This document shows, piece after piece, positions 32,508-43,444 of a DNA stretch of 64,000 bases; the first letter of the stretch is position 1; every line of letters begins with the position of its first letter. The notes under the pieces were generated by a model. That model was not told the origin of the DNA. It saw only the letters and a program-made list of their open reading frames with translations, and made no database searches. The stretch spans positions 15,253,501-15,317,500 of the forward strand of contig CM045731.1 in the NCBI GenBank assembly GCA_024760905.1. The letters are read 5' to 3'. Both the position numbers and the translations under genes were made by a program. The stretch is from Plotosus lineatus. Its lineage: Eukaryota > Chordata > Actinopteri > Siluriformes > Plotosidae.

Positions 32508-32840
32508 CTCTGTAACAGAAGAAAGGCAATGTGTATGTGCACTCTAAATCTGCAGCTTCACCGTTATATATATATCCACAGGTCTGATATCCCAGGTCAT
32601 AATAAGGTCTTCCAGACATCCAGCTGATGGTAGAGAAGGTGGTTTGGTTTATTCACTTCCAAGATTCTCTGGTTAAACCAAACCAAGTCCAGCCAGGGGT
32701 CAGACCAAACATCACAGAGTTTTCTGTTGCGTCTCTCACAGTGGCCAAATCCGTATAATGGTTCCTGCAGTACGCCTGAGCTTCATACCATGACATAGCG
32801 GTAGAGATGTAAATGTACCTCTGATCACCAGTTTCAGTTT
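32508..32840 (-). pseudogene. copy B exon encoding C-type lectin domain 2, nonsense-mutated
   Basis: Same length as copy A (333 bases, no frameshift), with about 24 differences. TGG is changed to TGA at 32,655-32,653. The rest of the frame downstream of the stop remains open, which suggests that the mutation is recent. Confidence 0.88.
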
Positions 32841-32927
32841 CTGTGAGAATAAAACCACATTATTACACCTTCACTTTATTATAAATAAAATTTATTGTCT
32901 TATATTAAACATGTTACAATATAATAC

Positions 32928-33278
32928 AGGGGGCAGTGTTGTTCTAGTGGTATAAGGCGCCGGCTCGCTGATCCAAAGGTTGGGGGTTCAAGTCCCACTC
33001 TCCACAAGGTTGTCACTGCCCCCCCCCCCCAGTGCAGCTAACTGGGTTATCAAAGGCCGGCCATGTCTCTCACTGTCTATGGTGTGAGGTATGTAAAAGA
33101 ACCATTGCTGACTTTCGACAAGAGTAGGCTGCAAAGCCGTCAGCGTGTTTCCGCCCTGCGATGGCCTGGCGAGCTGTCCAGGGTGTACTCTGCCCTCGCC
33201 CTGAGTTGGCTGGGATGGGCACCAGTCTCCCCGTGACCCTAATTAGGATGAAGCGGTTACAGAAAATGAACTGAACTG
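32928..33278 (+). repeat. tRNA-headed SINE in lectin B intron, first of a tandem pair
   Basis: Full-length plus-strand element between direct repeats CAATATAATAC (32,917-32,927) and AATATAATAC (33,279-33,288). Copy A has the single empty sequence at about 1,011-1,021. Confidence 0.92.
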
Positions 33279-33288
33279 AATATAATAC

Positions 33289-33640
33289 AGGGCAGTGGTA
33301 GTCTAGTGGTATGGGGCGCTGGGTCGCTGATCCAAAGGTTGGAGGTACAAGTCCCACTCTCCACAAGGTTGTCACTGTCCCCCCCCCCCCCCCCCAGTGC
33401 AGCTAACTGGGTTATCAAAGGCTGGCCATGGCTCCCACTGTCTATGGTGTTAGGCATGTAAAAGAACCATTGTTGACTTTCGACAAGAGTAGGCTGCAAA
33501 GCCGTCGACGTGTTTTTGCCCTGCGATGGCCTGGCGAGCTGTCCAGGGTGTACTCTGCCCTCACCCGAAGTTGGCTGGGATGGGCGTCAGCCTCCCAGAA
33601 ACCCTAGTTAGGATTAAGCGGTTACAGAAAATGAACCGAA
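33289..33640 (+). repeat. tRNA-headed SINE in lectin B intron, second of a tandem pair
   Basis: A second plus-strand SINE in the same target, bounded by AATATAATAC (33,279-33,288) and CAATATAATAC (33,641-33,651). It has an 18-base C run. The two SINEs therefore hit the same site one after the other. Confidence 0.92.
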
Positions 33641-33862
33641 CAATATAATACTAAAAGCTTCAGTACATTATGAACTCAGAGTTTATAAAGATCAGGAGGT
33701 TTATCAGTTGTCCTCATAAAGATTCCATATTTATCATTTTGCTATTTCGAGCAGAGTTAAGTTTAATGAGAACACTGAGAGCACACAGTCTACAATATTT
33801 TAATAAGAAAACCTTCTCTACTCACTAAATGTTCAACACATCACAGATATGCTGTTCCTCAC

Positions 33863-34240
33863 CATTAAAACATATGAAGGGATAAGCATCAATACATCTT
33901 CCATCATACCAATAGTTCGGATATAGCAAACCGCACCAATAATTATATCCACCATAGTTATCAGGTTCTCCGGGATGCCACGTTGTCATACTTCCCAATG
34001 GTTCGTTTCCGTGGGTCCAGTACCAGTCGACAAGTTCACTGTACAGTCCAATCCAAGCATTAGAAAAAGTGAACTGTTGGTTCTGTGTCTCATCCTGAAG
34101 GCGGGTCATGTCGTCATCACTTTCGACGATGGCGAGGTCGATGTGATGGGTGCGGCAGTACGCCTGAGCGTCGCTCCATGTCATGCTCTGCTGGATCAGG
34201 TAATACTTACGAGGAACAGACTGGATGAGAGGAACGACCC
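33863..34240 (-). CDS. copy B exon encoding C-type lectin domain 1
   Basis: 378 bases, fully open. It differs from copy A at three positions (one amino-acid change, Ala to Thr before the WSDAQAYC motif, plus changes that are silent or nearly so). EPD and WYDGRC are kept. Confidence 0.88.
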
Positions 34241-34298
34241 CTGTGGAGGAGATGGTTCAAAGGTTTTATGTAATTTTAATTAATTCGCAGAACCATTT

Positions 34299-34389
34299 CA
34301 TAGGGTTGCAGGGGGGCTGGAGCTGATCTCAGCTGACTCTGGGTGGAGGCTTGATACACCCTGGACAGCTGGCAAATCAATCACAGACC

Positions 34390-34441
<52 letters not shown>

Positions 34442-34672
34442 CCATTCAGGCTCACTCCTGGGGAAATTTGTAACTGTCCATTTGCCTAAAGTGTACGTCT
34501 TTGGAAGATAAGAGGAAGTTGAAGCACCTGGAGAAAACCTATACATCCACAAGGAGAAAATCCTAACTCCACACAGAAACACCCTCGTCAAGGCCAGGAC
34601 TCGAACAAAGGACCTTCTTGCCATGAGGAACACATGATAACTACCACACCATCATGTCGCCGGATTTTTTAT
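34299..34672 (-). repeat. old V-SINE-like element in lectin B intron with (CA)n
   Basis: Counterpart of 1,663-2,008, but keeping about 40 bases around AAGTGTACGTCTTTGGAAGA that copy A has lost. The (CA)n run is at 34,391-34,438. Confidence 0.75.
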
Positions 34673-34719
34673 AATATTAGTTCAGGGTGACTTTTCAAAC
34701 ACACACACACACACCTCAC

Positions 34720-34776
34720 CTGTTAAAAATGGGAGGATGAACAGATGTAGCTCCATCACTGATGTTTTAAAATTCA
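34720..34776 (-). CDS. copy B exon with start codon and signal peptide
   Basis: Start at 34756-34754; it reads MELHLFILPFLT. Compared with copy A an alanine at position 2 is glutamate and one leucine-cysteine pair is proline-phenylalanine, so the signal peptide is less regular. The donor GTGAGG and the TTCTTAG acceptor upstream are kept. Confidence 0.75.
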
Positions 34777-35390
34777 CTAAGAAATAAGAAATGTGATTAA
34801 AAACAGTGATTCAGTACAAATAATATCAGCACATACCACATCACCATACATCATTATACATCACTACAAATCACTACGTACAACATTGTACATCACGACA
34901 CATGTTTGGTATTACATCACTACGGTATCACTTGGCTCTTTTAAGTTTCTTCATTCATTTTTTTTTTTTTTTCATTTTTCGAACCGCCGAATTCTACTAG
35001 GATCATGAGACTGCTGGAGTTTATCTCAGACTGTGACATGGGAGGAAACCATACTCTGTTAAAAGCTGCAATAATTAAATACAGCTGCAAAAATATTCCC
35101 AACTTCTGAAAAATCAAATGTTTAATGCTGTATTGTAAATTGTAATGAAATGTAAAAGGCTGTTGCTAATTTGCATTCACTTTGCAAGCTAGTTTCCCAA
35201 GTGTTAGGAATGTGATATGGTACACAAGCAATGTAAATATTACATCCATATATAGTTTTGGAAATGTTTGTGTCAAATGTCCTCAAACATCTGGACATTA
35301 TCTTTAAAAATAGCAGTGTGAAGACAACATTGTGAGTGTTGAGCTCACCGGGGTGATAAAAACCCGACGGGATAAAACAAACTTTGAGGT
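34777..35390. other. 5' flank of lectin copy B, no gene seen
   Basis: Matches copy A 2,150-3,235 minus the A-only SINE. A block of about 110 bases (around 35,280-35,395) is repeated at 35,725-35,860 on the far side of a SINE, so copy B has a small local duplication here. Confidence 0.55.
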
Positions 35391-35394
35391 TGTT

Positions 35395-35722
35395 GAGGTG
35401 TCAAATGCCTGTTGGTAAGGTACTGGATCACTGATCCCAAGGTTCAAGCCCACTATCAATGGGTTGTCACTGCCTCCCCCCACCAGGTGCAGCTAACTGG
35501 GTTAGCAAAAGTCGGCCATATCTCTCACTGTTCATGATGAGAGGCATGTAAAAGAACCATTGCTGACTTTTGTCAAGAATAGGCTGCATAGCAATCAGCA
35601 TGCTTCTGACTGGCGAAGGGTCCAGAGTGTACTCTACCCTCGCTCCGAGTTGGCTGAGATGGGCGCCAATCTTGCCATGATCCTAATTAGGATTAAGCGG
35701 TGGAGAAAATAAATGAATTAAT
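35395..35722 (+). repeat. decayed SINE between repeated blocks
   Basis: tRNA-headed SINE with CTGGATCACTGATCCCAAGG, body, and CTAATTAGGATTAAGCGG plus AATGAATTAATG tail. The direct repeats at its sides are over 100 bases, longer than a target-site duplication. Confidence 0.7.
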
Positions 35723-35923
35723 GACATCTGGACATCATCATTAAAAATAGCAGTGTGTGTGACGATGATGTTCTGTGTATTGAGTATTGAGAGATCAGCT
35801 GGGTTACAGCGGGGTGGTAAACACCCGATGGGATAAAACAGACTTTGAGGTTGTTCCATTTATCTTCAGACATGTACAGAAAACATTCTCATTTTAATTG
35901 GCTGACATGTTTTACCTGTCATG

Positions 35924-36235
35924 GTAAAGGTAAAGTCTGTTGAGTTTTTACACCCAAGCTTCATCAGGCTGGCACTTATCCCCAGTTTCTGTAGCGCATG
36001 AAGAAACCAGGAGTTCAACTCCCCCTGGATGGGATGCTAGTCCATCACAGGTTACCTTCCCAGTATATTGTTACTGGTACCCATTTATACTGCTGGGTGA
36101 ACAGAAGCACACTTGTGGTTGAGACCTTGCCCAGGGGTCTTAGCACAGTGAGGATCTCAGTGGGATTCGAACTCACAACCTCCAATCTCCCAATCATGAG
36201 CACAGCACCCGAACCACTACGTCACTGGTCCCCTC
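35924..36235 (-). repeat. second tRNA-headed SINE family, B-only
   Basis: On the minus strand it begins with a tRNA-like stretch (GACGTAGTGGTTCGGGTGCT, B-box GTGAGTTCGAATCCC), followed by a GGTCTCAACCACAAGTGTGC body and a TTTACC-type tail. Short imperfect repeats ACCTGTCATG (35,914-35,923) and ACCTGACATG (36,236-36,245) flank it. Copy A is empty near 3,285. Confidence 0.75.
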
Positions 36236-36245
36236 ACCTGACATG

Positions 36246-37468
36246 AGCATGTGCTAATTCCATTAACCAATCAGAGTGAGATTTTTAACATGTTTAAATT
36301 TAAAGGCACATCCTCCCCAAAATCAATCCGTGATATTTGTTGACAAATGTACACAGTGGGGGAAAAGCTTAAAAACTAATTTTAAGTTAAATAGCTAGAT
36401 AAGTAAAAATCTTTACTCAAGTGTATTGACAATAACACTGAGCAACGTCCAAATGAAACCTGCCCATATCCACTGCCCAAAACAACCCAAAGTTCTTTTT
36501 TTTTTTTCTTTTCACAAGAAACTGTGCTTTAACACCCATTTCCTGTCCATCTTTTCCTTGTGGATGGGCCACACGGCTCCACTATTAAGCCATTTTTGTG
36601 ACATCATACTACAGACCCATGTTCTGAGACCACTGACACCTCTTTCAGCTTGAGCTGATGAAACAGGAACAACAAGAAGCAACCTGTGTTTCAACTTCAT
36701 CAAACAGGTCACGGAGCACCGAATACATTCCCTGAAGACCAGCAATGACGTCACTGCTGGACTGGAAATGATCTCGTCTGTAGTCTGTGTTCTCCTATAA
36801 GGGAAACATCGACAGTTTCCACGTTCACTGTATTAAACTGATGAGTGGAAATGTTGGGGTGAATGCGGGAGTTCAGGTGAACGCTGCTCTGGGTCCTGTG
36901 GTCAGTACTTGCATCTTCACTGCTGATTATTTCGGATTATTGAGACTATTCAAGACTCACAGCTCAGCCGGTTTCCCTTCATTCAGCTCTAAACTCAGCA
37001 GTGGTTTTCCAGTGACAATAACACCAGGAAATATTTTATACATTCGAGATTTTTATGACTGTAGTAATCCTCAGAGCTTTATTTTCAGTTCATTTTAACT
37101 CACTGGTTATGTAATGTGCTTCATCATTAATTATTTTCATCTTCTAATATTTCACAGTGTAAAACCCTTTGAGATGTTTCAGTGGGAGTGAGAAAGTGTT
37201 GTATAAATAAAGATCCCACAGCATTCGACTCTCCAGTGGAAATCAGTCAGTGCTTCTGGGTCTTCTGCTGTAGTCTGTGGTTCTAAAACCTCGATCCGTG
37301 AGTGTGTTTTGAACTGGAATCTCCTGCTGGTGCGAAGATCTGTGTACAGCCCTGCTCTAAACAACACACATCTACTAAACACATTCAATAGCTGCTTGGC
37401 GGGCTGGAGAAAACCTTATTGAGTGTGAGGAAATAAGTGACGAATTTCAGTAAAGTACTGAAACATAC
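36246..37468. other. lectin B upstream region, no gene seen
   Basis: Matches copy A 3,300-4,509. The short frames seen on both strands have no domain signal and are not kept consistently between copies. Confidence 0.5.
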
Positions 37469-37569
37469 CTGAAATACGGAGCTGATCGGTCGATGTTGGA
37501 GATTTGAGATACTGTTGTTTATTGTCTGTCAGAGAAATCTGTCAGCTTCAGACTGAGTTACTGTTTATA
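37469..37569 (-). promoter_or_regulatory. candidate promoter and 5'-untranslated exon of lectin copy B
   Basis: TATAAA on the minus strand (37,569-37,564), leader, and CAG|GTATGT donor at 37,469, matching copy A 4,510-4,598. An extra TATAAGAATATAAACAG stretch is present upstream. Confidence 0.45.
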
Positions 37570-38247
37570 TTCTTATATTATAAGTTTGAGGACTAAATGC
37601 ATTGAAACACCTCCTCCTTTTTAATTTACAAAACAGATTGCATGTAAATCAAAGATGGGTGGGGCATGATTGAAAACCCCCATGAACAACAGCACACTGT
37701 AGATGTTTCCTCTTTAGTGTTGAATTAGAAAAATCACTATGAAGTTCAGTTTTTATTGTAAAACCAATAAAGCACAAATGGTGCTGCATGAAGGTGTCAT
37801 GTGATGACTGAGGCTTGCGATGGTGTGGATGCATTTGTAAATAAAAGGGTTCAAAGGTACAAATCAATCAGAAAATCCAAAACACAGTGCAATGTTTATT
37901 ATTGAGGGGCAGGCAGAGATCAAATGATCAGACAGACAGCATATCAGATATAATTCAAACTCAGAGTTGCAAAAGCAGGCGGAGATCATCCCAGATAGTC
38001 CCTGATAATTCGTGGTTGATGTACTGTGTATTTGAATGAAATGGCAGATAGGCCGTGTTAGTTCTTCGTTGACAAGTATTATGGATTCGGCAGAGAATTG
38101 GGAACTGTGAAATTAACAGGGTTGCACACAGTAAACTTTTCCTATCTTGAGTGTGAAGAAAAAAGTGAAGTATTTCAGTAAAGTACTGAAACACAACAGT
38201 GATCAATGTTAAATGTCTAAAACTGAGTGTATATCAGTGGAATCTGT

Positions 38248-38490
38248 GGGCGGTGGTGGTCTGGTGGGAAGGCGTTGGATCATTGATCCCAAGGTTGGGG
38301 ACTCACTTTCAATGGGTTGTCACTGCCCCCCTACCCCCCTACCCCAATGCAGCTAACTGGGTTATGATAGGTTGGCTATGTCCCACTGTCTATGATTTGA
38401 GGCATGTAAAAGAACCATAGCTGACTTTCGTCGAGAGTAGGCTGCATTTCTGCCCTGTGATGGCCTGGCGAGCTGTCCAGGGTGAATGAA
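38248..38490 (+). repeat. decayed SINE, fuller than its copy A partner
   Basis: Head GGCGGTGGTGGTCTGGTGGG, body motifs, ending near CCAGGGTGAATGAAATCC. Copy A retains only the body (5,563-5,745). Confidence 0.7.
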
Positions 38491-38720
38491 ATCCCAGATA
38501 GACCTTGTTAATTCTTGGTTGGCGAGTATTATAGACTTGGCAGAAATTTGGTAACTGTTAAATGAACAAGGTTGCACACAGAAAACCTTTCCTTTATTGC
38601 CTGTGAAGAGCTTACTGAAGTATTTCAGTAAAGTACTGAAACATACCTGAAACATCACGGTGATCGATGCTGAATGTCTTAAATTGAGTGTCTATCAGAG
38701 AAATCTATTATTTTAAGTTT

Positions 38721-40240
38721 CGCAACAAAATATACACGACTTTTCTATCCTCTTCTTTAAAAAAAAAAAAAAAAAACATTATCACCATGACCCATGCTCA
38801 GGTGGATTGGATATTTATTTGCTTTAAAATCTGAATTTGTAAGTTTGGTAATGACTATGCACAAAATTTGAATGGATTTAGAACCCGTCTGATTCAGAGT
38901 GGGAGAGGTTCCTCAAGCCTACACAGGATTGTCCCCATTTGAATTAATTTATGTTGGAAGGTAAGCACAATGGCATGTATGTCATACAAAAAAAATGAGA
39001 CAAGGAACATTCATAAAAGGTAAAAATCAAAATTAAATAAATTAACAAACCTCCACAATATAAATGAGTGAACACATGACAATTTGCTATAGTTGCAGGT
39101 ACACGAAAGATAAGAATGGTGCCCAGCTAATGGAATCTCCTCCGTTCTTTTTCACTACCCATGTCAAGTTCTAAGCTACTTACAAGATAAGGCTGGTCCT
39201 TTGAGTTCCCATTCTGAGTGGGAGAAGGCATCTATGAGCTTCAGCAAACTGATGAAGATGATGAACTTCAAACATATTACTTTAATCTTCTAAAGCAGTT
39301 CTGGGGAGAGCAGAGCTGGGACTGGAGGTTAGTAAAAATGCAACCAGCTTGACCCTTGTTCCCTATGGAAGCCATCCCTTGCAGTTTCTGAGAGCACAGG
39401 TTGCCTAGTTGCAGGAGGTGTTTGGACTGACCTCATAGAACACCACAGTGAGATTGCTCCAGGCGTGGTTGTATGCCAAAGCACCAACATACAAATAAAA
39501 TGTTTTGGGATTACTTTTAGACTGTGGCATCTGCAACATCTCAAGGCGGTCCTGAGATCACCGAGATGGACAGAGAGCACAGAAAACCCAAACAGCTGTT
39601 TAACTGAGTGGTTAAAGTAGGGTACCTATGCTTACATTTACGTCAAAGGCAGATGTGTTCCCAAATTGATAAGATGAGCTGCAGTTGAGGCCTGCATATT
39701 TCTACAGAACAACAACAAAAAAAAAATTAGGGCAGTTCCTGGGGATGACCACCAATGAAGGCTTGTACTTAGTTTTGTGAACTTTAGCAGCCCAGTGGAT
39801 GGAGTTGTGTGAATGGGTTTTCTTCCAGGTAAAGGCAGTTTGTGTTTTTGTGTGTGTGTGTCCCTCTTCTGCAGGCAGATGTGTTACAGAAAGGACTTGG
39901 GCCATCTTATTCCAGGTGGTGAAGACATGTTCTCCTTGCAGGAAAGCTCATACAGCATTATGGAGAAGGAGTGTCTGTTCTTCAGGTGAGTGATCTTCAC
40001 TCTCTCATTGTACCAACTGACTGCTGCCCCACCCCAATGGCACCACCACATGAAAGATGATGATGCAGGGTTTACTATTGGTATCTAGCACTCCAGCGAT
40101 TTAGGTTTGAGGTCATACACATGCTGGGGGTGCAGATGGTGTTGTCTAATTACCTCCCACACTGAGGAAAGAGTGTACTGCAGGCTGATGACTCCTGGGC
40201 CGGACATAGGCTGCGGGGGTATGTTTCAGAGAGGGCATGA
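38721..40240. other. unassigned conserved stretch, copy B
   Basis: Matches copy A 5,990-8,274 minus the RTE insertion there. It has an A homopolymer (38,760-38,776). No gene is recognised. Confidence 0.45.
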
Positions 40241-40560
40241 TTGAGTGTGGATTCCTGAGTCTGGGTTCAAGCCCCACTATCACTGGGTTGTCACTTCTGT
40301 CCCCCCTTTGCAGCAAACTGAGTTATCAAATGCCGGTCATGTCCCTCACCGTCTGTGGTGAGAGGTTCATGTAAAAGAACCATTGCTGACTTTTGTCAAG
40401 AGGAACTGCATAGCAATCAATATGTTTCTGCCCTGTTATGGCCTAGCGAGTCATCCAGGGTGTGGTCATCCTTCGCCCGGGGTTGGCTGTTGTGGGCGCT
40501 AGCCTAGTTACATCCCTAATTAGGATCAAGTGTGTCAGAAAATGGATGAATGATGATTTT
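40241..40560 (+). repeat. old SINE, present in both copies
   Basis: Partner of 8,275-8,600, with GGTTCAAGCCCCACTATCAC and CCTAATTAGGATCAAG. It predates the duplication. Confidence 0.75.
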
Positions 40561-40602
40561 GTGCCCTCTGCTGTTGGAGAAGGAACCATCAAAACCAGCA
40601 TA

Positions 40603-41674
40603 TACAGGTACTTCACAAAAAAATTTGCATATTGTGATAAAGTTCTTCATTATTTTCTGTAATGGACTGAGAAAAACATTAGACTTTCATATATTTTAGA
40701 TTCATTACACACAACTGAAGTAGTTCAAGCCTTTTATTGTTTTAATATTGATAATTTTGGTAAAACAGTAAAGGAAAAACTGTTTGGTGTCTCAACTTTC
40801 TCTTCACAATATCCCACAGATTCTCGATGGGGTTCAGGTCAGGAGAGTTGGCAGGCCAATAGAGCACAGTAATACCATGGTCAGTAAACCATTTACCAGT
40901 GGTTTTGGCACTGTGAGCAGGTGCCAGGTCGTGCTGAAAAATGAAATCTTCATCTCCATAAAGCTTTTCAGCAGATGGAAGCATGAAGTGCTCCAAAATT
41001 TCCTGAAATCTAGCTGCATTGACCCTGCCCTTGATAAAACACAGTGGACCAACACCAGCAGCTGACATGGCACCCCAGACCATCACTGACTGTGGGTACT
41101 TGACACTGGACTTCAGGCATTTTGGCATTTCCTTCTCCCCAGTCTTCCTCCAGACTCTGGGACCTTGATTTCTGAATGACATGCAAAATTTGCTTTCATC
41201 CAAAAAAAGTACTTTGGACCACTGACCAACAGTCCAGTGCTTCTTCTCTGTAGCCCAGGTCAGGTGCTTCTGCCGCCGTTTCTGGTTCAAAAGTGGCTTG
41301 ACCTGGGGAATGCAGCACCTGTAGCCCATTTCCTGCACATGCCTGTGCACGATCGCTCTGGATGTTTCTACTCCAGACTTGGTCCACTGCTTCCACAGGT
41401 CCCCCAAGGTCTGGAATCGGCCCTTCTCCACAATCTTCAAGGTCCGGTCACCATTTCTGGTTGTGCAGCATTTTCTGCCACACTTTTTCCTTCCCACAGA
41501 CGTCCCACTGAGGTGCCTTGATACAGCACTCTGGGAACAGCTTATTCGCTCAGAGATTTCTTTCTGTGTCTTACCCGCTTGCTTGAGGGTGTCAATGATG
41601 GCCTTCTGGACAGCAGTCGGGTTGGCAGTCTTACCCATGATTGCGGTTTTGAGTAATGAACCAGGCTGGGAGTT
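40603..41674 (-). mobile_element. Tc1-like transposon, truncated, B-only
   Basis: The left end is intact (TA then CAGGTACTTCACAAAAAAAT). The right end stops just before the transposase start codon, and the terminal repeat there is missing. An internal deletion near 40,780 removes the last part of the transposase gene. Copy A lacks the insertion (site near 8,640). Confidence 0.92.
40742..41638 (-). pseudogene. Tc1 transposase, catalytic triad intact, C-terminus lost
   Basis: 298 codons from MGKTANPTAVQKAII. The DNA-binding helix-turn-helix regions, GRKKCGRKC basic stretch and the three catalytic acids are present: D in LFLDESKF, D in FQHDLAPAHSA, E in NPIENLWDI, with the usual 34-residue spacing region. 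After VKRKLR the sequence jumps to 3' flank and ends QTVFPLLFYQNYQY, so about 45 normal C-terminal residues are missing. The frame also continues upstream of the ATG into host sequence. It is probably not functional. Confidence 0.88.
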
Positions 41675-42674
41675 GTGTTCGGTTACAGATGGGCTAGTAA
41701 ATAGAGAAACAGAGTTGCAAGCGGTTGAATGCTTGGGTGCAGATAATTTAGTCAATATTTAAGAGATCTTTTCTGTCTCAGAGTGAGATTTTCGTGTGAA
41801 ATGATAGGCAGATTGCAAATGTCTAATCTGTGCTGTGCTGGAAAGGTAAATAAACAGAGTGTTTGAAGCTTTAGTACACAAATCTGAAAACTATGACATA
41901 CATGTTTATATTCTGGTTTATAAGCAATAGTTATTTACAAATTGAAGATTATCAGTTGTTGGGAAATTTACCTGTTTATTCTCAGCTGTTCAGCCAGTCG
42001 AGGGAAGTTAATTCCTCCATCTCTGTATAGGAAAGAGAAAAGCTTTGCTGGAGGCTTAGAGGGAGCACCGAGTTCGCATCAAGGTGTGATCAATACATTA
42101 AGGCATATGGGTGTTGGTCCGATTTTGACTGTGTGGGTGAGTATCAGTGGAATTTACCTGATGCAGCAGTTACAGGAAGTCACTCCGGAAGCTGTATTTC
42201 AGATCAGGTGGCATGCTGCGTTGGGTCTGATCTAATCAAGAATGGAAACCTTACTCAGATTTCAGGAAGAAAATGAAAGCCAACATCAGCCATTGTATGT
42301 GTGTTAGCAGAATCAAGCCAGTTTCAGACACTCTTTGGAGTACAGCACAGTTACTTTGAGAGAACCAGTAGGAAAAAAAGAAACTATTCACTCATTCAAT
42401 TAATTAATCCTAATTAGGGTCACAGGAGGACCATAAAAATCTGGAAGCAGGATCCCTACTGAGCAAATAGTTTCCATACCTCCAAAAGTATTAAAAATAT
42501 CCTCTCCGCTGCCCTGAAGAGACAAGGGAGTCTGTCATACTTTGGTATGAGGTAAGAAGAGCGGTCTCAGCATCGCTCTCTCTCCCTCACACACACAAAC
42601 ACAAAATCACAATCATAAGTAATTCTTATAGAATTAATAATTATTTAATCAACTCTACAGAGTTTTTAGAGACT
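41675..42674. other. unassigned sequence, copy B
   Basis: Matches copy A 8,690-9,366 and 10,640-11,044. It includes a short plus-strand frame (41,942-42,235) whose partner at 8,955-9,242 is also open, but I see no domain in it. Confidence 0.4.
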
Positions 42675-42708
42675 CTTCTTCTTCTTCTTTTCCTTTCGGC
42701 TTTTCCCT

Positions 42709-43425
42709 TCAGGGGTCGCCACAGCGAATCATCTGCCTCCATCTCACCCTATCTTTTGCATCTTCTTCTCTTACACCAACGACCTTCATGTCCTCCTTCA
42801 CCACATCCATGAATCGTCTCTTTGGTTTTCCTCTAGGCCTTCTGCCTGGTAGTTCCAGCCTCAGCATCCTATTACCAATATACTCACTATCCCTCCTCTG
42901 TACATGTTCAAACCATCTCAATCTAGCCTCTCTGACTTTGTCTCCAAAACGTCTTATATGTGCTGTCCCTCTGATGTGCTCATTCCTGATCCTATCCATC
43001 CTCGTTACTCCCAGAGAGAACCTCAACATTTTCATCTCTGCTACCTCCAGCTCTGCCTCCTGTCTTTTCCCCAGTGCCACTGTTTCTAAACCATACAACA
43101 TTGTTGGCCTCAACACCGTCTTATACACTTTTCCTTTCATTCTTGCCGATACCCTCCTATCACACATCACACCGGACACTTTTCTCCAACCATTCCAACC
43201 TGCCTGCACATGCTTCTTGACTTCTTTTCCACACTCCCCATTGCTCTGGATTGTTGAGCCTAAGTACTTAAAATCCTCCACCTTCCTTATCTCTGCTCCA
43301 TGTAATCTCACTGTTCCTCTTGGGTCCTTCTTGCATGTCCTTCCCATCTCTATTTCTCTGCTGTGCCAACCTGTATAAATCATTTTCTCCCTCTTTACTT
43401 TCCAACCGAGCATACAAGTCATCAA
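42709..43425 (-). pseudogene. RTE C-terminal region fused to linker by deletion
   Basis: The frame begins in the linker (VKREKMIYTGWHSREIEMGR) and jumps to [20 protein letters not shown], skipping the reverse transcriptase palm with its FADD box. It then runs to the normal C-terminus RCGDP. Confidence 0.85.
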
Positions 43426-43444
43426 ATGCGCTCTGTTTAGCCTT

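Larger units (their letters stand above)
31991..34756 (-). pseudogene. secreted two-domain C-type lectin, copy B, with nonsense codon
   Basis: Five coding exons on the minus strand (34756-34720, 34240-33863, 32840-32508, 32400-32309, 32095-31991) have intact AG/GT sites and the same phases as copy A. They would give 314 residues: signal peptide, lectin domain 1, lectin domain 2 and a basic tail ending HKKKKED. Codon 201, the second tryptophan of the SWKW motif in domain 2, is TGA (32,655-32,653), so full translation stops at residue 200. A one-domain product is conceivable, but it would lack two cysteines of domain 2. Two SINEs lie in its second intron. It could be a pseudogene, or a segregating null allele if the individual is polymorphic. 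Confidence 0.8.
37380..38720. repeat. three tandem degenerate copies of the lectin 5' module (B)
   Basis: Repeats of the TTTCAGTAAAGTACTGAAAC module at about 37,380-37,600, 38,060-38,250 and 38,500-38,720, as in copy A, without the RTE insertion that copy A has between the first two. A decayed SINE (38,248-38,490) sits between the second and third. Confidence 0.6.
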
